A DNA stretch of 64,000 bases from Phyto melanocephala (GCA_941918925.1 OW799236.1:69282465-69346464); one strand, 5' to 3'; positions 23,988-36,105 are shown, numbered from the stretch's first letter. Notes: a model not told the origin generated them from the letters alone. Numbers and translations: made by a program.

Positions 23988-25346
23988 CATACATGGGCAC
24001 TTTGCAGTACCGGTACTTCAGTATTTTTTTTTACTGGTACTGCACTTGAATTTTCATTACCAGTATATTTTTACTGATTACTGAAAAAAATTCAGTAATC
24101 AGTAAATTTTACCAATTTATCGACCTCTTGTATAACATATGGAATTCTCTTTACGATTCAGTAAAGAAGTTGCTACAACATAAGTGCTATCGTCTTTCCA
24201 TCCCCACTATTCTTACTGATGAAATTGAGTATTTGGAGGAATATATAAGCATAATGGAACCTTTAGCAGAGGCAATTGATTATCTTCAGGGGGAAAAAGC
24301 TATAGTTTTCGGTCACATTGTCCCAACTATTGTCTCTTTAAAAATAAAAATTGGCCGTTTACAGAAAGCCGAATTTAAATACTTAGTCGAATTAAGTAAA
24401 AAACTGCAAGAGGCATTAGTTAAGAGATTCAAAAAATATTTTCTGATTCAGCCTGACTCTTGGGATGCCATTATCGCCGCAATAACAATACCTGAAATAA
24501 AGCTAAGGTTTCTAAAACCACTTTTAGAAACGGCAACGGGGAAAACAGAAGAAGAGGTTAAGAAAATGTTTAATACATATGTTGTAAAATATGGAAAAAT
24601 ACCCACAATTGAAAGCTGTACTTTGCCTCAAAGACCGCAAAAATCATTTTTAGATTTTGGAGAGGAAAGTAATGGTAACGTTTTGCATCTTGTTTTCCAT
24701 TAAATTTTTGTATTTGTTATTCACATCCTTATTTTCTTAAACAGATGCGGGCATAACTATTAATTGAGGTGACTTGGCAAACTATCTCCAAGAAACAATT
24801 TTGTACCTGAACGAACAAGACACTATCATAAATTGTCTGCATAATCACAGTGCTATTAAAAACGTGTTTTTGAAATACAATACTCCTTTGCCTTCGTCTG
24901 CTCCTGTAGAAAGATTGTTTTCTTTCGCTGGGATTGTGAATCGTTCCAGAAGACAAAAACTCAGTGACACAAATTTTGAAATGCTTGTATTAACAAAAGC
25001 CAATAATATATAAAATCTTTTATCTTTATTCAACAATTTAAATTACAAATATTTCTTGTGCTAAAAACGCAAAGCTTTGAGCTTGTCAAAAAAAAAATAC
25101 GTAATCGTGACTCAATTTTCAGTAATCAGTAAAAGTTACTGAATACTGAAATTTGTTTCCAGTAATCAGTAAAATTTACTGCATAATAATTTTTTCTTCC
25201 AGTAATCAGTAAACTTTACTGAATACTGATTTTTTTTTCAGTAATTAGTAAAAATTTACTGGTAATGAAAATTATATTTCATTACCAGTAAGCAGTTACT
25301 GAAACGCTTGCTGCAGTAAAAAAGTAATGCAGTATGCCCATGTATG
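23988..25346 (+). mobile_element. hAT element with 8-bp target duplication
   Basis: The ends 'catacatgggca' and 'tgcccatgtatg' are a perfect 12-bp inverted pair. They are flanked by the identical 8-bp sequence 'atatgtag' (23980-23987 and 25347-25354), the hAT hallmark. Subterminal zones (24003-24110 and 25105-25315) carry many copies of 'cagtaatcagtaaa' and variants in both orientations, the usual arrangement of transposase-binding repeats. The interior holds a truncated transposase gene. At 1359 bp it is about half an autonomous hAT. Confidence 0.93.
24128..25013 (+). pseudogene. hAT transposase, C-terminal half, broken
   Basis: The first part (to 24703) has EYLEEYISIMEPLAEAIDYL, IVPTIVSLKIKIG and IIAAITIPEIKLRFLK, the alpha-helical region before the hAT dimerisation domain. 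The second part (24774-25013) has the dimerisation domain itself: FLKYNTPLPSSAPVERLFSF then SRRQKLSDTNFEMLVL. Between them is what looks like a small intron with donor 'ggaaaGTAATG' near 24669 and acceptor 'tcttaaacAG' at about 24744. A TAA codon lies a few codons after the acceptor. The N-terminal BED finger and first catalytic Asp are absent. Not functional. Confidence 0.88.
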
Positions 25347-25509
25347 ATATGTAGTAAATCTGCGATAATTAATTACCAAAATTGCATATACTTTTCTACA
25401 TATAGCTTTTTTTTGTTTTTCCTGTAAAATAGTAAAACTGTTAGTTAGCTGAATTTCCATTTCAGCTAACGATATGCCCAATTGGCATCTTGTGCGCTTT
25501 AAAGAAAAG

Positions 25510-26910
25510 AAATTCCCCTAATAAAACTCATAAACGCAATTGCTTTTATCGAATATCAAAATCGAAAACCCAGACCCTTCAATATAATTTCATAGTATCC
25601 ACGTTAAACGTCTCCTGTCTAATACGCCCAAACGTAGAATATTTACAAAGGCAGTATTTTAAAATCTCTCCCTCTTCTTTGCATGCGCTACATGTCGAGC
25701 TAAGTGAGTTCTTAACTCCGTGTGACCTATTACTAGACTTGTTGATCTCCTTTATTTATTTAATGCCATAATTTCAGCCTGGAAAGCAGTAATGTGATTT
25801 GGTGGACGGAAGTAATTATCTCTGTTTCTGCTTATGTCATATAAACCCATTCCCTTTTAATCTATTTCTAATTTTAAGTACTTCCTCCCATATTCCGTTC
25901 TCTGATAAAATTGTGATGCAGTTAATGCTTTTTTTTATAATTTTTTTCACATGTTGCCTTTATGGTGTTTACCATCGTTAGGATAAAGGTTATTCTCAGA
26001 TATCTGATTTTATTGCCTCCTACCAGTCATTAGTAGTTAATTCGCAATAATCTCATGGTTTTATATTAAAAATGTCCACTACACTATTATTGCATATATG
26101 TATTAGAATCGGTCGTAGTACGCTCGTGTATAACCAGGTATCATCTTTAGTCTTGGTCCCCATTTTGAGCCTATCACTCTTTTAAAAAAGTGCCTAAATT
26201 GTTTAAGCATTATACACTCTACCCTCAATATTATCTCTTTAGAATAGCCTCTATTCAAATACTGCACCTAGGTATTTAACTTATTTTATTAATTTTCTCT
26301 CGGTTTGAGAGACAGTTTTACCCCGCTCTCTAGCTTTTTCTCGTAAATAAACATATCGATGCCTTACTTCCTCAACCTCGTACCTTAAAAAATAAAATTT
26401 TTCAGGAGAGACAAAGAAAAACGGTTCATCTTTTTATACTTCGGTGTTTGGTTAAAAGTTTAAATGTAATTATTAAGGAATTGATTGTATTTATGTATAT
26501 TAGTAGTGATAATATACTAATCTGTTTTAGTTAAAGCATAAAACAATCGTTTGATATGAAAAACACAAAACCGTATTTTTTAAGATACGAGGTTGAGGAA
26601 GTAAGGCATCGATATATCAGGCTTTTCCGGGTTAAAATTGAGCCCACGCTCCTTTGCCCAGTTGTAAGATAAATTTAGAGTTTCTGTTGCTCTCCTGCAT
26701 AAGAAACTAGTATCGCAATATCATCTGCGATGGGTTTCGATAGTTTTTGCATACCCTTAGAAATGAAGATAAGATACCTCCCTGCAGTATTCCTCAACAT
26801 ACTTTATCTCTTATTCTTACTTCTTTTGAATCGCAGTTTACTCACCTGCTCCTTAACGTACTGCCAATCTACACAATTAGGACTTAGTTCAACCCTAAGG
26901 TTTTTTTATT
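25510..26910 (-). pseudogene. LINE relic: RT, RNase H and zinc-knuckle tail (I/LOA-like)
   Basis: On the minus strand, in order: GILQGGILSSFL (RT motif B, usual GxPQGGxLSP), KPIADDIAILVSYA (YADD box with Y changed to I), TLNLSYNWAKERGLNFNPEK, then a MITE, then VKYLGAVFE, DDTWLYTSVLRPIL, then ITAFQAEIMAL (RNase H with its Glu), and CSACKEEGEILKYCLC (CxxC..C zinc knuckle). Numerous stops and shifts make it dead. An RNase H domain plus a C-terminal knuckle points to the I or LOA group. The endonuclease and ORF1 parts are not present. Confidence 0.8.
26357..26611. mobile_element. 255-bp MITE inside the LINE relic
   Basis: Inverted ends of about 38 bp, starting 'cgatgccttacttcctcaac' and ending with its complement; only one or two mismatches. 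'atat' lies on both sides. It separates the RT '..GLNFNPEK' piece from 'VKYLGAVFE', which are contiguous in LINE proteins, so it inserted into the LINE. No coding capacity; superfamily unknown. Confidence 0.8.
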
Positions 26911-27580
26911 TTAAACAATTTAAGTTCTATTGGCTTTAAAATAAAACATATAAAAATATTAAAATTAAATTATTAAATTATCGTAGAACATCTACATATG
27001 TATTTCTTCAGAAAAATTTCAGTTGTCTACTAAAATTATGAAACACTCATTTGAAAAACTTTTTTTAGTTTTAGCTATCTTCTTATATAATCTTTTAAAA
27101 TAACCAAACTTTAATTTTGCTAAACATTTATTAAAGACGACAACAACTAGTGTTGTTCAACAGTATCCACAAAATTCTAACGGCAGCCTTAAACGTTTAA
27201 TTTTTTCACCACATCCTCTAATAATTTAGCCCTCAGTTGGCGAAACGTTTTAGGCATCACAAACATTTGCGCCCATTACAATAACAATAATGTGTATAAT
27301 TTTGATAAATACAAAATAACAGATGAAAAAAAACTTTTTAGGAATATTAAGCCAAAAATTATTTTTATTGTAGCTCTGGCCTGAGATGAACAACAAAACC
27401 AAACATAAAAAGAAAATAAAAATGGATTTTGTTACATTTTAAAAATCCATCCATAAATTGAAATTATTATATCACCATTAATTTTTACTATAACGAAATG
27501 ACTAACATACACAGATACCTATGGATTTTTAAACATACAATTATACTCCAAGCCGTTTAGAATTATAAAACGATACTAAT
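26911..27580. other. AT-rich stretch, no gene seen
   Basis: No coding signal or repeat end found. Confidence 0.45.
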
Positions 27581-28412
27581 ACATATGGACATTTCCATGT
27601 CATCGTACGTGATATTTGTACTCCTATAACGTGGGGTAAATTTTGCAAAAACTGAAACAAAATTAGATCTTTATGTTCCATCCAAAGGGTACTTTATTTA
27701 AAAAAAATTAATTATATTCGAATCATTGTTGTCTTAAATATCCAGAAAAATAAGAATATGTCGTACTTGACATAAACCAGAAATGATTTTGAGGTCTATA
27801 CGGAAATATGAAAAAATCGCCGAATCTTGGGCGGTATTTTTTATTTTTTTAGTTTCTTACACGAAACCAAATATTTTTCATTAAATTTCGTTCGTGACAT
27901 ATCGTACTTGACAGATTTTTCTCTTATAGTATTCTCAGGTAATAAAATTTATGTTAAGAAAAAAAGTTAAATTCTAAATTAGGTGCTCTTGCGACTGTTC
28001 AAATACGAATGAAGGAGACAAATAATGTTTTTGCACTACGTACGTGACATTAAAATAACATTCAAGGGAAATTAAAAAAGTACCGCTAATTGGGCTTTAT
28101 ATTTTCTTTTTTCTTATGGATCTTGTTAATTGTTGTTGTTACCTCAATTTTAAGGCATATTTATAATTACAATTTATTTTTACCATTTAATCGCTCAAAA
28201 CAAAAAAGTTGATTGCAATTCTTTGAAATTAGTCAAAGACATAATCAGATTAAACTCTTATTATTGCTGTTAAAATAATTTAATAAGCTCTTAATACCTG
28301 CGCATAGTAAAATTTTAGTGTTTTTTTTTTCAATAAACTTATATTGAAAAACTTTCAAGAGTTTTTATTTTTACAGTCGTGGTTGACATATTCATGGAAA
28401 TGTCCATATGTG
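27581..28412. mobile_element. Unclassified inverted-repeat element with a repeated CGTACKTGACA motif
   Basis: Left end 'acatatggacatttccatg' and right end 'catggaaatgtccatatgt' are perfect inverted copies of 19 bp. Inside, a motif close to 'tcgtacttgacat' occurs five times in the same orientation (near 27603, 27761, 27901, 28038 and 28376). Such spaced copies may be protein-binding sites. No coding frame and no clear target duplication. Confidence 0.65.
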
Positions 28413-30171
28413 TGTCCATTGAGTGTGTATATATATACGAGGAAATGCCATTAAATTTTTTTTTTAAATTTAAAGAAAACCTAAAAAATGTTTTAGAAAA
28501 TTAAATATTTTAAAAAATTAATAGTTTTTCTATCAAACACTGATTTAACAATTTCTCAAGGATTATCCTTAGATGCTTTTCAATTTCAGCAGCCTAATGA
28601 TCCCCATTCAGAAGTATTATTTAAAAAATTGATATTAGAACTTTGTTTGCTGCCCTCTATTATTAAAATATTCAATGAATATTTTAAATATTTTTTTACT
28701 TTGTTTTGCTATTCTTTCGCTGTTCCCTTTTTGTTTTGATAACTGAAATGTATTACTATCATTTTGTTGTTATTAAATAATATTTTTATTTAGTTTTGAA
28801 ATTTCCAATAAAAGTTATGCAATAATTTTAGCATAGAAAATTCATAATAGAACTCAAATAAGCTTATTTGGCGCAATCAAAAGATATTTACATTACAATA
28901 GACACAGACTGCATTTTTGGTCATTACATAAGCTCAAATACCATAGAGTACGAATATTAACAAAAAAAAAAAGGAAATACAATAATATTTTTAGTATTAA
29001 AAACATTCTCATTCATTCGTAGCAATTGCTAACAACAGCATATTTTATCTTAAAAAATTTAATGACAACCGTCAACAGAATACAATATTGAAAATGTGTT
29101 TGCGTTTGGGTCTGTGTATGTTTAATTTGCATTTTGTTATTATTTTTATGCAAAAACATTTACATAAAATAGCTGAAATAATTCTAAACAAATTATAAAT
29201 CAGTATGATATTCGAACATTACAAAACATGTGTAAATCTAACAAATACATATGTAGTACATACAGATATATAATGACTGTTATTGGTAAGTATGTATGTT
29301 GTATATATACATAAGTAGCATTGTAAGTGCACAAGAGTTTTTCGTATGATGCGATATCTATTAATTCAAAAATTTATGATTTCATATTTTAGAGTTGCTA
29401 TCAGTAATAATGAATAAAATAATAAAAAAAAATCAATTTATATTTATAAACTTGCTTACGAGTTTTCCGCAAAACAGCAGAGGAGAGCAGAATTATAGTA
29501 TGAATAGCGGGAAAAAAGAAAAAGACGATTAAAAAGGTACATTTTGCATTTGTATAGTACTTTTTACATTTATAAAGATACAATTTTTTAAATAAGGGAC
29601 TACTGAGTAGTGAAAAAATTAAAAATTAAAAAATTAACTACTCCCTCTATATCGAACCTTTATATTCAAATGCGATTAAATTTTTTTTCCATTGTAAAAC
29701 TTGTTTTCTTATATTGTACTATTCTTTCTTTCATCTACTTGTTCGACTTCTATCACAAATATGCACCGAAAGTCAAAAATAATAATTTACAAATTATAAC
29801 ATTAAACATTCTTTCAAGTACTAATAAGCATTTTTCCTACTTAATGTGACAATGTAAATCAAATAAACGAAAGGCATCTATTATTATTAAACAAAAGTGT
29901 TTTAATGAAATGGCAATTATGTGTTACTATTCTCATTTTCCAGCACACAATTTATTTGTTCTGCACAAAAATAACTAATAATTCATACATCGTGAATTAT
30001 TTCTTTCTAATTTAAATACACACATAATTTATTAACGTTTAAATTACGCTAAAATTTGTTTGAAAACATTGTCGTACATACAAACAATATTTTCAGTAAG
30101 TTTTGCAACATTTTGTGGTATTTTCATTTTTAATTAAAAATTGTAGAGGTCAATAATTATTTATTTTATTT
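28413..30171. other. AT-rich stretch, no gene seen
   Basis: Low-complexity A/T with several poly-T runs. The short frames at 29401-29849 are background. Confidence 0.45.
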
Positions 30172-30625
30172 GACCTCTTTTTTTATAAATTTATATATTT
30201 AATTATCCAAGCCTAAGGTCATACAACAGTTTTTATTCTTTTTTTTATATATAAAAAGCAACACAATTTAAACAATATTTTATTTTTCAATATTTCGCTA
30301 CTCCTTCGTGTAGCATCTTCAGGAAAATTAATTAACAAATTAACAAAAATTAACAAATATTACAAAATTTTTTTTTTTTTTTTTTTTATACTAATAATAT
30401 AATTTTTTTTATACTAAAAAAAAAAAAAAAAAAAAATTTTGTAATATTTGTTAATTTTTGTTAATTTGTTAATTAATTTTCCTGAAGATGCTACACGAAG
30501 GAGTAGCGAAATATTGAAAAATAAAATATTGTTTAAATTGTGTTGCTTTTTATATATAAAAAAAAGAATAAAAACTGTTGTATGACCTTAGGCTTGGATA
30601 ATTAAATATATAAATTGTAGAGGTC
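30172..30625. mobile_element. Large foldback (inverted-repeat) element
   Basis: Arms of about 200 bp (roughly 30172-30378 and 30412-30625) are near-perfect inverted copies around an A/T spacer. Each arm carries 'ctgaagatgctacacgaagg' and 'agtagcgaaatattg'. The 14-mer 'aaattgtagaggtc' occurs at 30138-30151 and again at the right border 30612-30625, a possible target duplication. The arms have no coding. It may be a foldback transposon or a head-to-head pair of a retroelement end. Confidence 0.85.
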
Positions 30626-31232
30626 TTCACTTCACAGTAGAAATTAATTTCTCACTAAATAATATCCTTTGCAAAAGGTCCATCCCAGTGCCATAAACCG
30701 TTGTCATACAATACATCGCACCAAACTCTATATTTATATACTTAGGAGCAGAAAAGTCCTCTCCAATTGCATACACCGTGGGTATGAATCTCAAACATAC
30801 TCTTATTTTAGTATTGCAGTTTATTTTCTTGTTTTCGTTTTTTGTTGCGTTAAAGTTAAAAAAAATTTTAATGAAAATAAATAATTACATTGTTTATCTT
30901 TAGTAAATGTCTTAAAATAAGAACTTGAGAAAAAAGACGATGTGAAACAAAATATACGCAATAACATGCGTTCAGTCTGTATTGGATTTTAAATTCAGAT
31001 GGAAAATCTTGTTTCGTTGGAATTCGGTGGGAACATAGAATAGTCAAATAGTTGTATAATGTAAACACTAAAAAAAGTGGCAACAATTTCGTTCATTGAA
31101 CTACACGTACAGACAAAAAAAATATTTTATTTTACTTCAATAATTGAAATAAAACTACTAAAAGATCATTAAAAATAATTTGATTATAAATATTTATTTA
31201 TTATCTTTAAATTTAAAAATATAAATTATATA
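30626..31232. other. AT-rich stretch, no gene seen
   Basis: The two open frames here (30669 and 30868) have no recognisable features. Confidence 0.4.
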
Positions 31233-32840
31233 TATTTTTATACCCGCCACCAAAAAAATGGTGGGGGTATATTCATTTTGTCATTCCGTTTGTAAAACAT
31301 CGAAATATCCATTTTAGACCCCATAAAGTATATATATTCTGAATCGGGGTTTGATTTAATGATAATCTAGCTATGTATGTACCTCCGTCTCTACGTCTGT
31401 TGAAAGCACGATAGAGGTCACACCGAAAACGATAGAAGGCTCAAATTTTGCCAGAATCATTCTTAGAAACAAGGTTTCCGAGCTAAATCGGAATATTAGG
31501 AAGAGAGTTATAGCGCATAATGCAAGAGTAGGTCGAAAAAACCGTGTCCTTCGAGCATCGAATAAAATGCAATTGTGTCCAAACGCATTAACGTATCGTC
31601 ATGAAACTTCGAATATATATTTCTCAGATCAAAGACATATTTCTCCCAAAATTTCTTAAATCTATTTATTAGGAAAGGAGTTATAGATCAACATGTACGA
31701 AAATTTATACCGCGCAGTGTATTTTTCAATATATATAAAATTTAAAACCTAATAAAACGAACAAAATTAGATGCACGATTCTGAAATTTTGCACACTTTG
31801 CTCTTTAGTAAGACGCTTTGTTGTAACGGAAAATCAGTGTGACACGCCCGCTTTTACGCCCACCTCCCATATAACGCCTTATCTTAAATTCATGTAATTT
31901 CTCTATTGACAAAGTTTTTGAAAAAATAAAGGACTATATTGAAATATCTAGGTGTATTTATTAGCAGAAACTTTATTGACACGCCTACTTTAACGCCCAA
32001 TTTCATTGAAAGACTAAATTTACGAAAATATTTTACTAGCATATCGAAGTTATAAAGGGTGGTTAAATTTTAAGGGCCGATGTTGAATTTAACTAAAACA
32101 TAAATTATTTAGGAAATTATTATAATTTCTTTTTATAATGATACTATTTGTATAGTTCAATTAAGTATGGAAAAAAATATCGGACAAACGGCCCCCCCCG
32201 AACCTCTGCGCTACACCTCTAACCGATGGTCTAAGTTTTAAATGACAATGTTGATGCTCAATTGGTGGGCACGATGATGAGTTGAGGTTGACTGCTCTTT
32301 TGCCAGACTATCGCAAAAAACAGCAATGGTTCCCATTCAACGAACAAAGAAGGCATTCACAGATGTTCTAACATTTCAGACATACCTGTTTTGCAGGAAT
32401 TTAAATATTTTTTACAATTCTCCCGATTGTGGACGAATTTGAACGATTATGTTGACCAAAAGAATCACGAAGTGCACAAAATGCATTTTAATTTGAACGC
32501 CCATTTTTATAAAAAAAACCTGAATAATTTTAACGCGTTGCTCATTTGCGTATCTTTCCACGGATCAAATTGAGTAAGTTTGAGATTGAGAAATGTCAAG
32601 TGAAATGCAGAAAACAAATTTAAAGACTAGGTGTAGTTCACCTTCAACATGGGCCCTTAAAATGAAATGCAGAAAACAAATTTGACGTCTAGGTATAGTT
32701 CACCTTCAACATGGGCCCTTAAAATTTAACCAACCTCTACAAAGAAAGTGATACATATTTTATTATAAAGAGATTATTCCATAGCGATTAACAAAATAAT
32801 AAATATTGTGCTTTAAATGTACACAAAATTGGTGTACATT
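31233..32840 (+). mobile_element. DINE-1-like element, family A, with nested TIR element
   Basis: Starts 'ttttatacccgccaccaaaa' and follows the family A order: 'tcattccgtttgtaaaacat', 'gaccccataaagtatatata', 'gaatcggggtttgattta', 'cacgcccgcttttacgccca'. It contains an inserted DNA transposon at 32055-32737, after which family A sequence resumes ('gaaagtgatacatattttat'). The 3' end becomes hard to follow beyond about 32840 and the terminal hairpin is not recognisable. Confidence 0.6.
32055..32737. mobile_element. TA-flanked TIR element nested in the DINE-like copy
   Basis: Inverted ends share 'ggttaaattttaagggcc' with more beyond (about 28 bp, few mismatches), flanked by TA (32053-32054, 32738-32739). 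The right end is doubled: about 62 bp ('tgaaatgcagaaaacaaatt' through 'catgggcccttaaaat') occurs twice in tandem at 32601 and 32663. The family A copy at 1804 has the uninterrupted site '..gaagttatacaatgaaag..', confirming the borders. No transposase is visible. TA target and size suggest a Tc1/mariner MITE. Confidence 0.82.
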
Positions 32841-33169
32841 AGTATATGATATGTAGAGAGCAAGAGAAAACGTACTTTTTTAACATAATTGGTGATATAC
32901 TCGAACTCCGTCTTCCAAAATTAATGAATGGCCTTCACATCTTAGGTACAGAGAATTTTTGAGGTAAAAAGACTTATTTAGGAGAAGAGTAAAAATATAA
33001 ATAATCTCTTACCTATTAGGGTTCGAATCAAGCGGAATATTTCGGCCTACAAAAAATTATAGCTCTTGTTACATCTGTAATAACAATGAATCTGTGGTCC
33101 AACCATAATGAACGACGTCTGTTGTGAGTCAGCTTTTTGTACCAACTTCATTTAACTCTTCTTTGTTTC

Positions 33170-33650
33170 AAGGCTTAAAAAGTTCAATTATAGAGAGCGC
33201 GCAGCGCGTTAAGATTTTTAACCCTTTTACGAAAATGGGTGTTCAAAACAAAATACATTTCGTGCAGTTCGTGATTTTTTTGGCCAGCATAATCGACCAA
33301 ATGTATTCAGAATAAGGAGAATTGTGCGTAAATTTCATCAAACCGTGTCTGTATTAAATGAAAAAACACCTGTGCATGCTTGTTTAGTTCATACTGGGGA
33401 AAACATTGCTGTTCTTCGCGATAGTTTGACAGAGAGCCTTCAACCTCGACTCGTCTTCTTGCCCAACAATTGAATATCTCACGAACATCAATAATGCGAA
33501 TTTTAAATAAGATTTGAATTCACACGCTTACAAGGTTCAATTGACTCAATAGCCAGAGCCTACTAACTATTTCAAGCGTCGTCAATATGTTGAGTGGTTG
33601 AATAAGCAGACAATGCGTAATATGATTAACGTCGGCACCGACATATAATG
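33170..33650 (+). pseudogene. Mariner transposase N-terminal fragment
   Basis: With frame changes, the plus strand reads FGQHNRPNVFRIRRIVRKF, ETG-like 'VSVLNEKTPVHACLVHTGEN', IAVLRDSLTES, then a helix-turn-helix like 'ISRTSI..IL.KDLN', then YKVQLTQ, FKRRQYVEWLNKQTMRNM. This is the DNA-binding half of a mariner of the DD41D style. The junction EWL|NKQ skips the region with the first catalytic Asp, a deletion similar in place to that in the 41890 copy. It ends near 33650, where composition changes. Confidence 0.7.
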
Positions 33651-33667
33651 CCATAATTCGACGGTGG

Positions 33668-34033
33668 TCATGCCACTGGGTAGGGTCCGTGACTCCCAAC
33701 TAGAGCTCCTGTGATCATGCTGTGCAGCTCAGCCATGTCACGGGTAGCAATCTTACCTACATTAATTCTTGGTTCATTGAGATGCACCTTGCTCGAGAGC
33801 ACGGGCCATCTATCCCCTTTTTGCTTCATGGCATTGGATTGATCGGCAACAGAATCTGGTATGCCTCTTAAAAGGAAGCCAAACAACCCAACCATGTAAC
33901 TACTTATATTGAAAGGCAACAGCACACCGGGAAATAAATGGTTTCCCAACATCCACAATATCGTCACTCCACTCCGTTTTCCTATTGGGAAACCATAGCG
34001 TCCACATGCACTCTGAAGAGACCTCACCAACAA
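33668..34033 (-). other. GC-rich segment with a 121-codon frame, unassigned
   Basis: Base composition rises to near 45-50% GC, far above the surroundings. The minus-strand frame reads through 121 codons with pieces such as GNHLFPGVLLPFNISSYMVG and GKIATRDMAELHSMITGALV. The plus strand also has a long nearly open frame (PTRAPVIMLCSSAMSRVAIL). I do not recognise either. Candidates are a transposon or LTR fragment or a host exon; I cannot choose. The start is not ATG, and a stop lies just upstream. Confidence 0.35.
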
Positions 34034-35713
34034 CTAGTCAATAACAGGGGACAATATTTTTTCTGTGTACAATTACAACATCTAAAATATTGAATATTTA
34101 TGACAAATTAAATAAGTAATATGTGCGTAAACTGGTGGTAACACAAGTAGTCATGTCAGTAATAAATTTCATATTTTGCGTATCATTTTAGAAGCTGCGA
34201 ATAATTTTTTTGGTTTTTTTTGCTTGTGTATTCCTGTTTTGTTTCATTATGTATTTATTTTTGGCAATTTATCGAATTATTGAACATAATAAGAGCATGT
34301 TATTAAATTAGTGTTTAACTAGGCCAACTAAAAAATTTGGAAATTCAGAGAAGAAGATCATATTTGGATAATTAAATTAAATTAAAACAAATGAGAAAAG
34401 TATATTGTTTAGTAGAATGAAAGGGTTTTCTATTAAACACAAAAAAAATAAAATAAAATAAAATTGATAAATTGGGTTTAATAATCAGTGACACAGATCT
34501 ATAGTTTAACTTACTTTAGTTAATGTTACTATATTACCACATTAGCGATAGTAGTTTTTTTAGTATATAATATCTACAGTTTTTCTTGCCGTTTCAATGG
34601 TAAAACAGAACTCAACTATCACGTTCAAAATAGTTTCATACATTATTTAAAAACAATTCGGTTATAATTTACAATGATAATGAAACTGAGCGGCTGCAAG
34701 AAGTATACCTGTATAACGGTTTAAGAAGTCCTGTCCAACATAATAGTAGAAGTCACAGTTTATTAATTGATTTTATTTAACTTTAATACATTAAAATTTA
34801 TTTGTTAAAAATATTTTAGTTATTTTTATTTAACATTTTATTTTAATCTGTACTTACAAAAGAAATATTTTTGGACACTTGTTACAGCAACTAAAGTTAC
34901 GATCATAAAATCAACTTTATTAGACATTTTGTCTACTTACACTAGCACATGTTTCAAGAAATTAGAACTTTTGTTACCTGAAAATTAAGAAAACAATTAA
35001 AATAAGAAAGAACTAACTAATTAGAAATAAAACTTTTTTCTTTTCCTAATATATTTGGAAATAAGACATAAGTGGTTTAATCAATAGCCCACAGATACAT
35101 AAATATTTAAAATATTTTTGGCATTCATTTCTTTACGTTGAAAAAAATGTTGTGCTAATTGCAAGTAAATTTAATTATATAATTTTTGATGCAGTTATGA
35201 AAAATGTATAAATATGTATGCGATAACTTATAAATATTTGTATGTAATTAATATAATGCATTTATGGTGCAATAGTATTTGAAATTGTTGGCAATTTTAA
35301 TGTTTGTCAAACACATCAAAATTCATTTATAATCATGAACAGTTTTTAAATATTTTTATAAAGTGTAATTAAATAAAATGTTTTAAAACATTAAAATGCA
35401 GAAAACTACTTTGTATGAAATTTAAGAATTTAATTATGAAATATTCAAAATTGAAAAAAAAATGTTCTGATACTACTGTTGAGCAGTCACTCTGATATTT
35501 TTGGTTTAATTTGAAATTATTAAAAAAATTGAAAAGTGAATATAAATAGGTTTATAGTTTATAAATAATGAGTGTAGATAATAATGGAAATTTATATTGG
35601 ATAAAAGTTCAAAAATCGCATGTCTGTTAAAAACAACAATAACATACGTTTATATGTGTACATATACTGATACTTACAGACATACGGTCGTAAGCAAAAA
35701 AAGTCCCTAATGT
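34034..35713. other. AT-rich stretch, no gene seen
   Basis: No open frame of note; low-complexity A/T. Confidence 0.45.
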
Positions 35714-36105
35714 AGATCTTAAATAGATACCCAACAAAAAAAAAAGCCATGCAAAAGAAGTAGTGAATGCATTAGTTCCACCCATAATTTAGGTGAAACA
35801 CGCATTATTTTGACATTAACGTGTCATTGGAGAGCATGTGTTGATATGAGTATATTAACAAAATTCACTTCATTGTAATAAATGCATAAAATGCATGCAT
35901 AGCAGATGAAAAAACGCTTTTCATTAGTTAATAATGTTTGTTTACATGAATTTAAAATTTAAGGTTTTTTGCATGCATTTGAATGTATTTTGAAGCACAT
36001 CATTAAAAACTATTTTTTTGGTACTTAAAGAAGGCCTCATTTTGCACTTATGAATTAGAAGTCCTGAAAAATTTTATTCACGTTGAACTTGTGCGAAATT
36101 GTTTT
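35714..36105 (+). repeat. Unclassified dispersed repeat, copy 1
   Basis: Shares an ordered series of blocks with 60404-60790: 'gaagtagtgaatgcat', 'aatttaggtgaaaca', 'gtattttgaagcacatcat', 'gaattagaagtcctgaaaaa'. The two copies are diverged by many small changes and indels. No terminal repeats or coding seen. Confidence 0.7.

Noticed and set aside
33010..33030. B-box-like 'gggttcgaatc'
   Set aside because: No A box at the right distance upstream and no cloverleaf; likely chance.
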